A DNA stretch of 64,000 nucleotides from Rhodeus uyekii. Its lineage: Eukaryota > Chordata > Actinopteri > Cypriniformes > Acheilognathidae. The first letter of the stretch is position 1. Each line of letters begins with the position of its first letter. The notes under the pieces are model-generated. The model did no database searches, was not told the DNA's origin, and was given only the letters and a program-made list of their open reading frames with translations. This document shows, in pieces, positions 12,930-27,900 of the stretch. The DNA is taken from positions 124,001-188,000 of the forward strand of contig JAWRVZ010000141.1 in the NCBI GenBank assembly GCA_037043235.1, in the 5' to 3' direction. Made by a program: the position numbers and the translations under genes.

Positions 12930-15900
12930 TCATTTAGTGGAGCGTCGAGCAGGTTCAAAGGCAGTGGGAGGAGGAGGTGGTCCCCTGCGGTCCAGCTCCT
13001 CCACATATCCCATGAGGAGTTTGTGCCTCTCTTCTGACATACAGTCCAGAACCAGGTATCTTTTATCCTTTTGCAAGATCTTCTCAATGTCTGACAAGTG
13101 CTGCTCTGACTCCAGCATCAATTTACGTGATCTGAAGACAAAAAAATTACAATTAAATTTCAAGTACTTCAATTTCAAATCATTCAACTTGAGGAGATTG
13201 TTTTATTACTTTTGTAATCAGACTTTAGACCCAGTTTACCTGATGGGTGTTAAAACTGGTAAAAAAAACCCCAATTATAATCCCATAGACAACCTGAAGG
13301 CAAAATCCTGAACCACAACCAGAATATCATAGATTTGTCAATGTTCTCTTTAGCCTTAAAAAATAGACACCAAGTAGCCACTCAGAAAACCTCAACTGTA
13401 CTTTGGACAGGCAACTTTTAATTTTGACTTACACTTTCTTCAGAAAAAAAACACCTAGTTCTGTTTATTTATAATAGTAATAGCATTATTGTAAGACTAA
13501 ATACTATCATATATGCAATATGTATAATGGTAAATACATAAATTGAACGTTTTCTCTTATTTAAAATAACTGGATTTACACAGGATTGAATTTAATGATT
13601 CCTGAAAATACAGGAAAAAGCTTTCCTGTAGCTAAAACAGCAGAGCGTGGCGCTCGCAACGCCAAGGGTTCGATTCCCAGGGAAAGCAAGAACTGATTAG
13701 AATATCAATGTGTCGCTTTGGGGAAAAAAAGCATCTACCAAATGCATAAATGTAAAATGATACATAATTACATATTTGAAGCTTCTTACTTGTAGGTGAT
13801 GAACTTGGTCTCCTTTAGAAGAGTTCTGAAGTCTGCTTTGGCTGTGATGTACTTGTCTTTGATGTAATCACTAAACTCCCTCTGTCTTTTCTATGGTGAA
13901 AAGATGAACAGCAGAAACAAAGATTTGAACAAACAGACAGGGCTTAGATTAAGTCAGGACTAGGCCTTAGTTCAATTAGGAAATCTAAGCAGCTTTTATA
14001 CACCACTATATTACTATAAAGACAACTTTTTGAGAAAAGGAGTACAGCTCTTTTAAATAGCTCAAGAGGCAAAGACAGGCCTTACTCGGTCACTGCTTGA
14101 AAACTTGATGCATCTTGGATCTTCTTTAATAAGTTTCTTCACTTCCTTCCATGACGTCATCAAAGTGATCTGATGTAGAGGAAAGAATTTGAGTCAGTCG
14201 ATCAGGCTGAATACAACAGATTAACAGACAACAAACCACGGCAGGGCACTGTGTACCGAGGTCGTTTCGTCCAGAAGTTGGCGAAAATGCTCCTTTTTCT
14301 TCTTTGCAAGAGCCTCAATATGTTCGTTGAAGAGCCTCTCTTTTTCATCCCTCTCCAGCAATGAGGATGACTCCCAGCGGTGATCCTTCCTCAGGATACG
14401 ACGCGTCTCAGACCAGTTGGCATCAGGCGTCTTCACCTGTCACATACAGAAAACAATTTAAAATGACAATATTAGATTTAAGATCAAGGTTATATAAACA
14501 TAATGGCAATGTGTATCGCATTAGTTATAAATATATTTAAAAAAATCCATAAATTATCATTTTTCCTAGTGGTTGTATAGAGTTCTAACAAGTTATAACA
14601 TTATTTATGGATATGAGCTATTAAGTCGGGTATCATGAGATGAACTCATACTTGAACAGTTTCTATTACCATATCAGACATGAGTGCTTTAAAATGCTGG
14701 ACGGCCTCCTCCCGTTTGTGCTGCTCTCTCTCACGGTCAATCTCTTTGGTTTGCTCCGAGCGGAATCTCTGCACCATCCGCTCTCTTTCCCTCAGACTGG
14801 CCTCTATCCGGGCCTGTTTCTCTAGCTCTTTCTCTTTCTCAGAGTTTGGATTCTGGAGGAGTATTAAAATCAAGGATTATAAAAATATTCACCAGACAAA
14901 AGTAAATGGCTATAAATTAAATGTTGTGAAGGGAAATGAAGAGTACGGAGTTGTCAATACATGTTGGTCATTACATAGCGACTTTTCCACTGTCGGGCCA
15001 GCATGAGCCAGAGCTAACAGCGTGGCGGGTGGAGCCAATAGCCTTGGACCTCAAGCACCGAGGCCAACAGTTTCCACTGTCGATATTTGACCAATGTTTT
15101 ACAATAAAAGACAGTAATTTATTACTGTGTCCTGAGTGCACATCATGCTGAATCAAACTGGTATTTACCATTTCACATAAAAAGAGAACGCATACCTATT
15201 CAACTGAACCTGCTTCCTTTTATTTGCAATCATGGTAAGGAACAAACAACTCCATTAAGGCTTTTAAGTCCAGAGGCTTACACATTTACAAGAATATTGA
15301 TAAAATACGTGTTTGCATCACATTTCTGAGCATCTAAATTAACTTAACACAAAATTAAATTGCGATCTGACGAGGTTTGTGGTGTGAGCAATCTCTCCTC
15401 GTCTCACTAAACAGTTATCCGTTCAACCAGACCAACAGAAGCTCACAAGCAGAAAACAGGAGTTATTAGTAATACGATTTAACTAGAATGTGTGACACAC
15501 ATGCAGATACATTAGCTCAGTATCAACAAAGGCACAGAGAAGAGACAGAGAAAATGTTAAACCACAACCATATATGATTTGCTGTTCTTCAAGCAGTCTA
15601 TTGAAATTTTAACATGTGCATTTATTATTGCAAAGGTTTGCATACGTATAGCATCATATATATTTCTGCTTCATATGGTGATCAGAATCTGATGGCTAGG
15701 AAATTATTTCAAACACTCACTGGTGTCTGACAGTGAGTTGAGCTGAAAATTGTTTAAAATGTACTAAATGTTGAAGCTAGCTGGTAGCCTAGATAACATG
15801 GGAAATGAGCAACAGTGTTGACAGTCAACTCCGCCTTGATTCAGGACCAATCCTCAAGCCCCAGTTGGCCCGCTTTAAACCAAGGTATTCAGTGGGCCAA

Positions 15901-18900
15901 AATCCCCCCAAGCTGTTGGCCCAGACGAGGCAGATCAAAAGCCGTAAGTGACAGTGGAAGCAGCGGCATGCACTAGCACACTCACTTTTGGCCAGACAGT
16001 GGAAACACAGCTCATGTGTCTTTAATCCATTCTGTAAAAGTATCTAAATCCCTATATTTTCATGCCTTTCTTAATTGTAGTTCTCTCTTACGGTCTAAAA
16101 ATAGCTCAGGGTTGGGTTGACACCCAAGCATAAAGCAGCTTCTCTGACCTTGGCAAGACGTTCCACATAGTTCTTGAAGAGTTCCTCTCGAGCTGCAGAG
16201 GTTTCCACAGCCTTGTAGCGAGGGTCAGTCTCCATCTTTTCCTTCACTTTGCTCCAACGTTGCTGACCATCCACATGGTAATCTGACAGGAGCTCAAAAA
16301 AGTCTTGCTTGACCTTAAAGAAAACAATAGCAACATAAATCTAGTGGGTCTGTAGATCTAGGCTGGTAGGCAAAAGGCTGCTAGTTCAAATTCCACATGG
16401 GACAACACACGGCAATCAAAACTGCACCATTGCGCAAGGGCAAGTCTGCTAAATGATTGCTTGCATTACTTGAGTAATATATTGTTGGAAACCTTTTCAT
16501 TACTTGTGAACTACATCTTTCCGAGGCCATTGGTTAATGAGACGCTATGCTCAACGACAACTGCAGAAGTTCATAAAATGGGACTGAAACGGCACCTGAT
16601 CATTGATAATACGGTTTAATAACCACGGAATTAGACAGGCATCCTCTGGTGAACCCCACCTGGTGAACACTCCCTACTAACCTATGGCCCCCCTACACAG
16701 GTGACATTTCACTGGCATTAATGTTTGATGGCTGACCTTTAGCTCCCAAAAGCAAAGCCCACGACACACCAGACTATCTGCACTTAACCCTAGCCACAAA
16801 GACAGTGTGTGTGTGTGCGTGCGTGTGTGTGTGTGTGTGTGTGTAGACCAAACGCCAGGGCAGATTACAGCTCATGAACAACTAACAGATACTCACATTC
16901 TCTTAGTCTCAGCCTGCCTACGAGTGTATAAATCTATGAAAATGCCATGTATTACATGACAATGAATCGGAAGTTACCAAGAGATATTCAATTTGTAATG
17001 CTTTGGACTACCCATTGAGCACTTGTTTCTATTGTTTTAAATGTCAGTTAAATAACAAGGGTCACTTCTGAATGTTTAATGAGACTGACATCTCAACTTT
17101 CGGTCAAATAAGGTAATAGCTGTGTATTAATTTGAGTTCCTCACCTTATCTCCTCGGTTCTTTGAGTTCTCCTTCTCCTTCTTTCTGAAGGCCGTCATAA
17201 ATTCTGTGAAAATGGCTTCCCTGTCTTTCATCTTTTCAACAGCCTTAAAACGTGAATCCCTGGCATGTTTGGCAGCGAACTCACTGAACGTTGTTCTGTG
17301 AAGAGAAAAAAAAGTGGTCCTTGTTGTGTTATGAATTTAACACTTTGCAATGCAATTCCTTCTCTCTGAGTCTAGTTCCTCTCAAGGTTTTTTTCTCTCC
17401 ATTACCTAATAAGAATGTGAGAGTGTATTCAATTAACTGATTGATTGTATTCATTAATTTTAATGTTTTGCCTACGTTTAAAACCATATGAATTAAACTT
17501 GCCGTGGTAACGAACAACACCTTAACTTATGTGGACTAACATTTATTTGAGAGTATTTGTTTATAACAGGCTATTAGGTTTGAACTTATTGGTCCTGCGC
17601 TGCCTATTCAGCTGATTTAAATACATATGTTTATAATAACAGTTAAGTTTAATATACAATGATCATAATGCAAGGCAAGCACATCAGATGTATCTGACCT
17701 CTTTTTAGCAGCATTCAGTATCGGATTTGACTATTAAGTAGAGCATTTCAAAAGGATCGCATCTAAAGTCCAGGGTACAGGGATTCGAGTAGTCGACTAG
17801 TTGGTTGCAAAATTTCCATTTGAAAGTTAATGAAATTAGTCATTGTTATAGTTTACTTGTGTCATAGTTTCGCCTGTCCTCTGACACACTCACTGGTCAC
17901 GATGTCTCTAAGTTTGACCAAGTTGCTTTAAAATAACAGCTTATGAAAAGAGCTACATCAAATAAAAATGATTTCACTTTGATGTTGTGGTATTTGAGCC
18001 TTTATCAGGTTAAGTGAATTAAGATTGCCAAACCATTATTTAAATCAAACTAACCTTACATTACCTTTCAAACATCTGAGGTCAGTAAGATAAAAAAAAA
18101 GTGACAGTAAAGCCTTTTAGATAGTTATAAAGATTTGCATTTCAAATAAATACTGTTCTTTTGAACATTATATTCATTAAGAATTTAAATTTTCTGTAAT
18201 ATTATTCAACTATTTTCAACATTGATGATGAGAAATACTTCATAAGCACAAAAGAGTGATTTCTAAAGAAACTTTATAACTTTATAATATTTTCAAAATA
18301 TTACTGTTTTCACTGTATTTTTGGTCAAAGAATTTTTTAAAAATCTTATCGACCCAAACTTTTGAACTCTAATGTATATGGATATGCGATTAATCAAATT
18401 TATTGGTTGACACGTCAATATTTCTTGCGATTAATTAAAAAACAATGCAAGATGACGGCAGACAAAAATATTAAACAGACAAGCAACTGTGCTAATGCCC
18501 GTTGCACTGAACATTTAAGATGCCACACAAAGCCAAACATTTTAAAATATATTTTTGTTCAGTAACCTAATTGATGAAAATGTGGAATTTTTTGGAAGCC
18601 GTTTATCAGAAATGAACCAAAACAAAAGTGCACAACAACATGAACAACATTGATAAATGACGTTTATCCTAATACTGTCTACCTGACACCAAGTTTAGCT
18701 TCCTCCATCATTTTCCTGAAGTCATCTTTGACCTGCATGATTTTATTCTTTTTCTCTTTCCTCTCCTCCTCAGCTCGTGTCTTCACATACTGATCGAACA
18801 CCTGCAGAGGGGACAGTGGCACGATAAGAATGGCTTAATGTACAATACATCAGGATATAATATGAACCCGTTTTCACATTGGGGACACGCTAGCAGGTAA

Positions 18901-21900
18901 ATATAGTGGAGTCTGTACCTGTTTCCTCTCTTTAGGATTGAGCAGCAGATAACGTGGATCAAATACAATCTTATGAAGCTCCTTATCCCAGGTAGAGAAT
19001 GCAGAGACCTGATAAAAGACCAGAAAAGTGTTGAGAGGTGGAAAAAAAAAGAGTCAACAGAGCCATTTCAACCCCCATGCTCCTAATTAGGGCCATTATA
19101 ACGAGAAGAGAGCATTCAGTGGGTGATCCCCTCTGAGCGTGTCCCCCTCCCGCAGCGCTGGAGTCAGGGTGTGTGAGCACACTGCTTTTCATCCTCCATC
19201 CCACCATCCCTAATGAATGACACAAACCCAACAGGTGGTCCCCAGCTTCCTTCTCTCAGCCTCCAACCCTTTCCCACCATGCTAATTGGCGCAATGAGAG
19301 AGGTGTAATTAGATGGAGGGTGAACGGGTTGCTCGTTTATTTGAGTGATGACTATATGCAGCTGTACGGCACCTCTCAGACACGTGGGGGTCCGAGGAAG
19401 AGGAGGAGAAGAGGGGGAAGGGGTCTTACCTTGATGATGAGACCCTTTGACTGCAAATGTGCCTTTCATCTTTGGCATAGGACGGTGAGGCAAAGGGCAA
19501 ATAGCTCTCTACTAGAGACTTGAAGGGATCTCCATTACATAAACGACATATGCGTTTATCCATATTTCATAGTTGAAACATCAAATCTGTTGCCAAGAGG
19601 GGGAGATGTGAGACTCCACTGATCAGTGCTTCTCTGATCACTAGAAAATGTCAGGTAAGTATTTTAATGAGGACTGAAGCTTAAAACAAATGATGGGTTT
19701 AACCTTTCAGACCAGAAAATAAATATATAAACTACACTGCATGAATCACCCAGACAAATCTTTCCGCCCTTATATTATGTAACATATCGGTCAGTGAACA
19801 ACTTGTTGTTTTATAAGTGTATCAGTATAAACTAGATTTAGAAGTAGGTTAGGAAAAAGCTCCAACTTCAATATTTGAGGAATAAATACAGTTCTGAATG
19901 ATCTCTCACATGATTCATTCAGCACTTATGAAAAAAAGTGCTCACTATTCCCTCATGCTCACTAAGGCTGCATTTATTTGAAAACAATATATAGTAAAAC
20001 CAGAATACTGAATGATATAATACAATTTTAAACATTATATTTTTAAATATCATTTATTTCACATGATCCTTCAGAAATCAATATGCTGATTTGCTGCTCA
20101 AGAAACCATTCCTTATGATCAATGTAGAAAACATTTATGCTGCTTAATATCTTAGTGGGAACTGACACTCCTCAGGTTTTTTGACAATAGAAAGTACAAT
20201 TACTTTTGTAGCATTACAAATGTCTTCACAATCCCACTGTATATCTTTATATATTTGATTTGTTTGTGTAATTAAAATATACAGATGTCTCACCCCTCGC
20301 TCGAGAAGCATGTCTTTAAACTGACTCATCCGAGCTTCCTGAGGTACCACGGCTCTCTCGCGCGCTGCCTTCAGCTCAGCCTCCATGGCTGCCTCCTTTT
20401 CTGAGTCGACCTCCTTCTTCTCCTCGATCCTAATACACAAAACAACCAATCAGTCAGAAGAGTGTCTGAGCAAAAAAAAGCCCTATTCACATCAACTCTG
20501 AATTTTTGGCATTAAAAACATGCAAAAAAATAATTTCTTCACATTGAATCCATAATATCGTAATAAAATAATGACGCTGTCTTTGTTAGATAGAGACAGA
20601 CACATTTTTAATTGTTCAGATCGAAAACAACTTATTCTTGGCACCCACAAAATATTGTAGAGAATAAAGAAAATGTTGGTGTCGAAAAATGGTTTTGAAT
20701 ATTTTACATTAACTTCATTTGCATGTCCTCTAATGTGGAGCATTAAAGTGAACAAAGTTAAAACCAACTGTTTACTTTCTTGATACAGGTTACTTGTGCC
20801 ATTGCACACTTTTATCAAGCAGAGAAAATATAGAAAAAATTCTCACTTTCGTTTCTTGGCCTTAGTGGGTTCATCATCAGGTGTGTCTTCTGCAACAGCG
20901 AACTCCGGTTCCTCTTTAGCCAACACTGTGTCACAGGAAACACATGAACATGCAACAGAAGGTTTATACAGCTATTAACAAACTGATAGTCAAACACGGA
21001 TAGAGAATGCTTCATGCACGCAGCTGACATACAGACATGAATTTCTCCCCACTTCAGACTGCAGTGGTGAACCACAAACACAGATTTAGAAAAATCAAAC
21101 TTGGTGCAAAAATATTAAATTTGGTACATTGCACATGGTTTAGATCCGGTGCTGTTTTAACCCTATATGTGAATATATAGTTGAAAATACATGAATAATC
21201 TGTCGTTACTTGATAGGAGAGATACATGCAATTCTATGGATTTTTACCAATTTTGTGGCTGTTGTCCAGGCCTCTTTTGTGCGGAGGTTCCTGAATCGCT
21301 TTATCCACATCAACCCGTCCCACCAGCTCCTCCGGTCGCTCCCACATGGACAGACGTGTGGTGGGGTTATAAAAGAACACCCGCTCGTCACCCGTCCACA
21401 CCACACACCTGACACGTATAAATTGGGTATGAGACAATCCAATAAAAAGAGCCAACATTCAAGAGCACCCAATATATATAATTTGGCATTTAACAGTTCT
21501 CATTTAACTCATTTTGTACTTAAATGTTTTACTGTTTTGAGTAAACGGGCACGAGTGGTTGCCTACCATGGCGTGCCAGGAATGGGTGTGGTTGCCACAG
21601 GCTTTGCTTTTTTCGCTGCCTTCTGTTCCTCTGTCATGTCTTCTTCTCTCAATTCCTAAGAGAAATACGCATACGATGTCAGAAAGTCTTATTTATACAA
21701 AACAATTCAGAAAAACTAGATATGTAAATCAACCTCTTTCTGCTCTTTTGGGGGATGGATTTTCGGGCTTCCATCTTCCATGTCCATGATTTCAGCATCA
21801 ATCATGTCAACAACAGCATCCTTGATCTTCTCAATCTCTTTTTCTGTTATGGAAACATGATGGAGATGGGTAATTATCAAATCTCATAAGACTCATTCCA

Positions 21901-24900
21901 GAAGTCTGTATTCAAGAAAAAAGACTATAACTAATGTGTTAAAATGATATTAGCTTGATAAGACATTTCAGCACTGTATTTAACAGGCGCGTAAACAACG
22001 ACAGCAAAACGTTTATTAAAACAGTCCAATTTACAATGGTTCAAATTAAAATGTAATCTTACACTGCTTTAAGAATTCTAGATGTAACAAACTTTAAATA
22101 AAATAACTACTGTTCCATTCAGTCAAATTTTCCACCGTAAACATCTATGACAACTTTAACTTGTCCATGCTGGCAAGAGATAAAGGTATAAGAGGAATAT
22201 TTACATACGAGGTTTTAAATTAAAGTTATTTTATTATATACGGACATTCATAATACCCAAGGTGTCATTACAAGCATTCACCAATGGAATCATTCTAGTT
22301 TAAGGCCGTGTCTTAAGTGAATGAAAACATACTGAACAAAAAAAATAAATTCAGATCCGATCAAAAGACCAGAACTGTTAAAACTAGGAGTGTGAATGCA
22401 GCCTTTGTCCCAGTCTCGAACCTGTTTCTTTGAGCACTTCTGGTTTGTCCCAGGTGGTCTCCTGTGTGTGTTTATTGTAGTAATAGGACTTTCCCTCTGG
22501 GGTTTTGAACTCAGTCCAGTCGGATGTGCTCAGAGCTCCAGGCAGTCCTGAGGGTCCGGCCATCGCCATTTGAGGGGGCATCATGGGTACTAAAGGTGGT
22601 GCCATGCCATGGAGCATACCTTGATATAGGATACACAAAACCAAAATCAGTTCGATAAACTCATTTAACCCATCTCTGCCACAATAAGTATGACAGAAAA
22701 ATTATTTTGTACAGTTGCATTAACCATTAAACAATGGTGAGTGTTGGACGACTTAATTACTGCACAAAATAATCTAACAATAAAATGAGAATAAGGCATG
22801 CAAAGACAATACCACCACAACTTCACATTAAATCCATTAAAGAAAAAAAAGAGACACAAGGTAGGAAAATATTTACAACAAATCAAAACACAGAATTTCT
22901 ATAGCACTTTATTATCTACATTACTGCCTACAACTCAACTGTAACTGATATAACTTTTCAAATAGACAAAAACGAATCTACTCCAACTACGCAAAACATC
23001 AAGTCACAAACAAGAATGTCTCAATCGTAAGAAACAGAGGGGCTTCTAATTTGAAATAACTACATAGAAAGAAAGCATAGAGATGCACAACAGTTACTAA
23101 CATGCCGTAACGGGGAGGGAATTACCGTTTTTGGTAGGAGAGATAGTCTTTACATAGGGACAGCTGACTATCTGCATCATTGCTACACCTGAAAGAGCGT
23201 ATAAGCAAGCACAGAGTGTTGGAGAAAACACAAACATATGTCATCTACTGCTTTCAGGTGTCAGGAGAGTAAATGCTAGATCAATCAAACTACTACAATA
23301 CTATCTTACACTGCTAACTGATCTATATTCAAATTAATTTAGGCTATAATGTCAGCCTATGTTGCTTGACAACAACTGCAGATGAAAATGGCAAATTACT
23401 GCCATCTATAGAACACTGAACATCACTAATGCAGCAGTTGAAACTGTATTTATCTTTTATTACAATATATTTATTAAAATAGAGCTTGCTTTGCATGGTA
23501 GAATCTTCCATGTCATACGATTTCATTAAAGATGTTAGATAACTGTCATCCAATAAGCAGACAGCAAAAACAAGGGTATCTTTTCGACTCTACAGGTTCC
23601 TGTCAAACTAAAGGCATGCTCTGGATAGTAAGAAAAAGACAGAAAGACAAGGAACAGAGGAGAGAAAGGCAGTTGCATTCAGGAATTCTTAAAGGGATAG
23701 TTCACCCTAAAATTAAAATAAATTCACCCTGATGAATGAAAGTCACCCTGGTGCTGTTCTAATGCACCATGCTTTTCTTTCTTTTTCTGACCTCAAAAGG
23801 AGAATACTTTTTTTTTTAAGTCCCGCTCACTCCCGTCCATATAATGGACGTGAATAGCGACCTTCATCAAAATTTTAAAATAAGACGCAAAAGTATCACA
23901 GAATGATCCAACACGATACATGCCGTATTCTCGTTTCACTTGTGAGATTTATCTGGGTGAGACGGAGTGAAAAGTCTCACAGAGAAAACAAACGGCCAAG
24001 GTCAAGAATTTTGTTAAACACCACATTCAATTTCAGTCTGTTTTTCACCAAACCCTAACGTATAACCATGGGACCATTCTGTGATACTTTTGCATCTTTT
24101 TAAAAAGCTTGACGCTGGTCGCCATTCACTCCCATTATATGGACGAGAACGAGAGGGATATTTAAAAAATTCTCCTTTTGTGGTCCATAAAAGAAGGTTA
24201 TAGAGAATTAGAACAACACCGGGGTGAGTAAATGACGACTAAGGGGCCGTTTACACAACACTGATTTCAACTAAAAACGCATATGTTTTGGCCGTTCATC
24301 TACATGACAACAGCGTTTTGGGGGCCTGAAACCCAAACGGGTTTGAAGGTGCAATTAAAAAGAAAAAGACTACATTTACATTTTATGCATTTTGCAGACG
24401 CTTTTATCCAAAGCGACTAACATTGCATTCAAGGAACACATTGAATCAGATCTTGCTTTCCGTGGGATCGAACCCATGACCTTGGCGTTGTAAACACAAA
24501 TGCTCTACTGGTTGAGCTACAGGAAAGCTATAGAAAGCTATATCTGTGTAAACTACAAAAACAGTGACGTCATACTCATGTATATTATGTTTTCAGTTTT
24601 TCTTTACAAAGTGACAATGCCAACTACTGGCCTGGGAGTGTAATACAGCGTTTTTAATAGTTTTCATGGACTGTCATGTAAACGTACCCTTCGTTTTAAT
24701 TTTAGGGTGAACTATTTCTTTGACAAGGTATGATTAATTCAATTAGTTCAAAGGTCAGACCTACCAGGCAGTGGAATGGGCATGGCAGGCAGGGGCACTC
24801 TGAAGGGTGGCACCATGACAGGAGGGAATCCTGCCATTGGAGTAGCGGGCTGTGGCACAGTGTGGGGCAATGCCACAGACAGAGGTGGCGGTCCTGTAGT

Positions 24901-27900
24901 CATGGAAACCGTAACCGTTGGTTGATTGACAGCTGCTATTGGGGTTGCCATGGCACTGGGAGTTGTGGTTACAACGGACGACATCTCCACTACGTCAGGG
25001 GCTAGAGTTTAAACAATTAGGTATAGAATGATAACACTTGAGAAAACAGCTGAAGAAATCGTTTTTCTGCGCCAATATTGTATCAACAAGCAACATGACT
25101 ACAAGATCATCCCAACATCTATCAAAAAAATAAAATAAAAATATTCACATTCAATCAGAAGAGCTCATCAAGCACATAATCAAGTTCTTTGATTCAGGGT
25201 TGCAACAACTAATCAATAAGATTATTATTATTTATTATCATTTAAATTAACAGAAGACACAGAGTGAGCTGCTCCGGCCTGGAAAGGTAAGCCACATTGT
25301 CCGAAACACGAGGATGCTTTAAATTTATAAGGGATTCAAACAAAAGCATTTACCGCATCTTCCCTTCTCGTGCTTTGGCTGATGTGTGTGCTATTCAATG
25401 CCTCGGACGCGTTTTCCTCAGTGCATATCTTACATTTATGGTTATACCCTCATCAATAAATGTTAGAAAGTCCCACGACTATTTCCATATTGCATATTCT
25501 GACAACAAATGAGTCTTATTAAACTTAATAGACCTCAATGAACAAATAAGGAGAAAAACTGATTAAAGGTGGCGATTTGGCAGCTGCTATTTGGGATGCC
25601 ATGGCATTAGGGGTTATGGTTACAACTGACAGCAAGTAGCATTGTCGTGTCTGGTCAGGACTAGGGCTGTTGTGCAATCGAAATTTTTAAATCCAAGTAC
25701 ACATTAAATCACACATCAAATCTAGCTGAGAAATTGCCCCAAAAAAATATTAAAGCCATTATTGTGTTAAATGAAAAAAAGCATCAAATAGACATTACAA
25801 AAAATAGCTTTAGAAAGAAATATTTCATTTTATTCAACATAGAATTTATTACACAAACCTTTATGGTACAACAGCCAAGATTGTTTTGTTTTTTCAAAAG
25901 CTGGATCTGAATAGATATTTAGACATTTACAGACCAAAACAATTTAGTTACAAACATTCTTCAAAATATCTACTTGTAATGTTCCGGAAATAAATCATCA
26001 TACGTTTTAAAATTACATGAGGGTGAGTAAAAGTAAATAAGCAAAATTTTCATTTTGGGGAAAATATCCCCAAAACATAGAAAAAAAATGTTTTTAATGA
26101 AATGATACTCTAAATAAGAAAGTAAAACTGCCAGTAGGTGGTGGCAAATGTCTGAATTAGTAAACTGAGTCATTCAAACAGCTGATTCATTCCAGAATAA
26201 AGTAAATGGCTCTCTTTATGAATGGGCCAATGAATCATTGGTTCATGATTGATAGGCACAAATTGCCAATTTGCTCAGAAAAGAAACACTGTCGTTTAAA
26301 AGACATTTACCTGATACAGGTGTGGGGAGGAGAGGTGGGGCTGCTGTGATGCTGGGAGAGGAGGTGGAGCTCATGGATGTGGAGTGGCTCTGGGAGGTGT
26401 GCGTGGCTGTAGTGCTGTTGGTTGGAGCTGGGATGCTGACGGATGGACCGGGCCCAGCAGAACCTCCACTGGCTGCTGCAGCCGCCACCGCCTGGCTCAG
26501 CATCATTGGACCCAACTCAGCTTGCTGAATCACCTTCACACCTTCAGGCTTAGTCCAGGACGACTCCCTTGTTCGTGCATTGTAATAATACACCTGAATA
26601 GAGAATAAAAGCAAACAGAACAGGATCAAACTGTGTACACTGTACAGTAACAAAGTATTTATTTATAGTATCATCCAACTGCATCAAGTGAAGAGACTAA
26701 CAATGCAACAGTGCACTGCACTTGTGACTTGGTTGGGAAAATACAAGGCATCATGAACTCCAAAAATCCATTACGTTATCCAACCGTTAATGCATTAATT
26801 GCTTGTGCAAAATAAAATTATCAATGGCTTTTCAGTAGTAGAAATTCAACAATTGCCTCTCCAGCTACATCAAAGCCTTATTTAAGCATATTTATACAAA
26901 AACATTATTCAAAATATATAAAGCACTACTTACTGTTCAAGAGTATTTTTATTCAGCAAGTAAAGGCATTACGTTAAAAAAACTATTTTGAATAAATGCT
27001 GTTCTTTTTTTAACTATGTTTAACATTGATAATCAATTAAATGCTCATTAAGCACTAATTTAGCACATTAGAAGAATTTCAGAAAGATCATGCAACAGTG
27101 AAAACTTGAAGAATGATGAAGGAATAAATTGCATTTCATCTAAACACATTTAAAACAAAACGTCATTATTATAACTCTGCATATGAAGTGAATATAACAC
27201 ACTTTGCCTTTGGGAATTAACGGTGTATTTTAGTCCATTATGAATGAGAAGCAATACCTTTCCTTCCGGACTCTTATTCTCCACCCAGATCTCTTCTGTA
27301 GAGGGCAAGGAAGGAGGAGCAGGAGCAGGAGAGGCTGTAGGTGCTATTCCTGGAGGGAAAATCATGCCAGGTGGAGGTGGCATGGATCCTCCGGGCGGAG
27401 GCATAAACGGGGGTCTCTTAAAGTGTGAAATTCATACATGTCAGTGAATCCTTCACAATACCCAACCTTCTCTTCCCATTCAAATTGAAGCAAAGTTGAG
27501 GAATCACACAATAAACGGCATCTGATATGCGACTACTCTTACCTGTAAAGGTGGGGCGCCCATGGGAGGGGGAACACTGGGGTCAAAGGGAATCCGTCCG
27601 AAGGGCGGTCGGGCAGGGGGTGGAGGACCCCTCATCATAGCAAAGGGAGGCACAGGGGTGCTCAGTAAAGGCTGCCTGCGGGTGGAGGTGCTGGCAGGAG
27701 GTGGTGCAGTGGCAGGGAAACGCAGGGCTGGCTGCTGAGCCATGCTGATGGAAAGGAAATAAACTTTAAACAACAACATTTGTACAGAACACAACGACTG
27801 TTGCAGACAGACTATAAAACAATAGTAACACTCATTCTTACGAACATACTACCCATCAAACCCTCCTGAACTGACATAACAGACTTCGTGTGATGCAGCA

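Larger units (their letters stand above)
23691..24721. mobile_element. Foldback/Angel-type MITE interrupted by two nested insertions
   Basis: The ends AAAGGGATAGTTCACCC and (reverse-complemented) AAAGAAATAGTTCACCC continue into shared CTAAAATTAAAA. The interior folds on itself: 23828-23910 (from CACTCCCGTCCATATAATGG) pairs imperfectly with 24069-24149 (to CCATTATATGGACG), and flanking arms also pair. The right arm is split at about 24241 by a second element. The type matches the abundant GATAGTTCACCC hairpin elements of zebrafish and relatives. It lies in the tcerg1 intron between exons 5 and 6. Confidence 0.75.
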
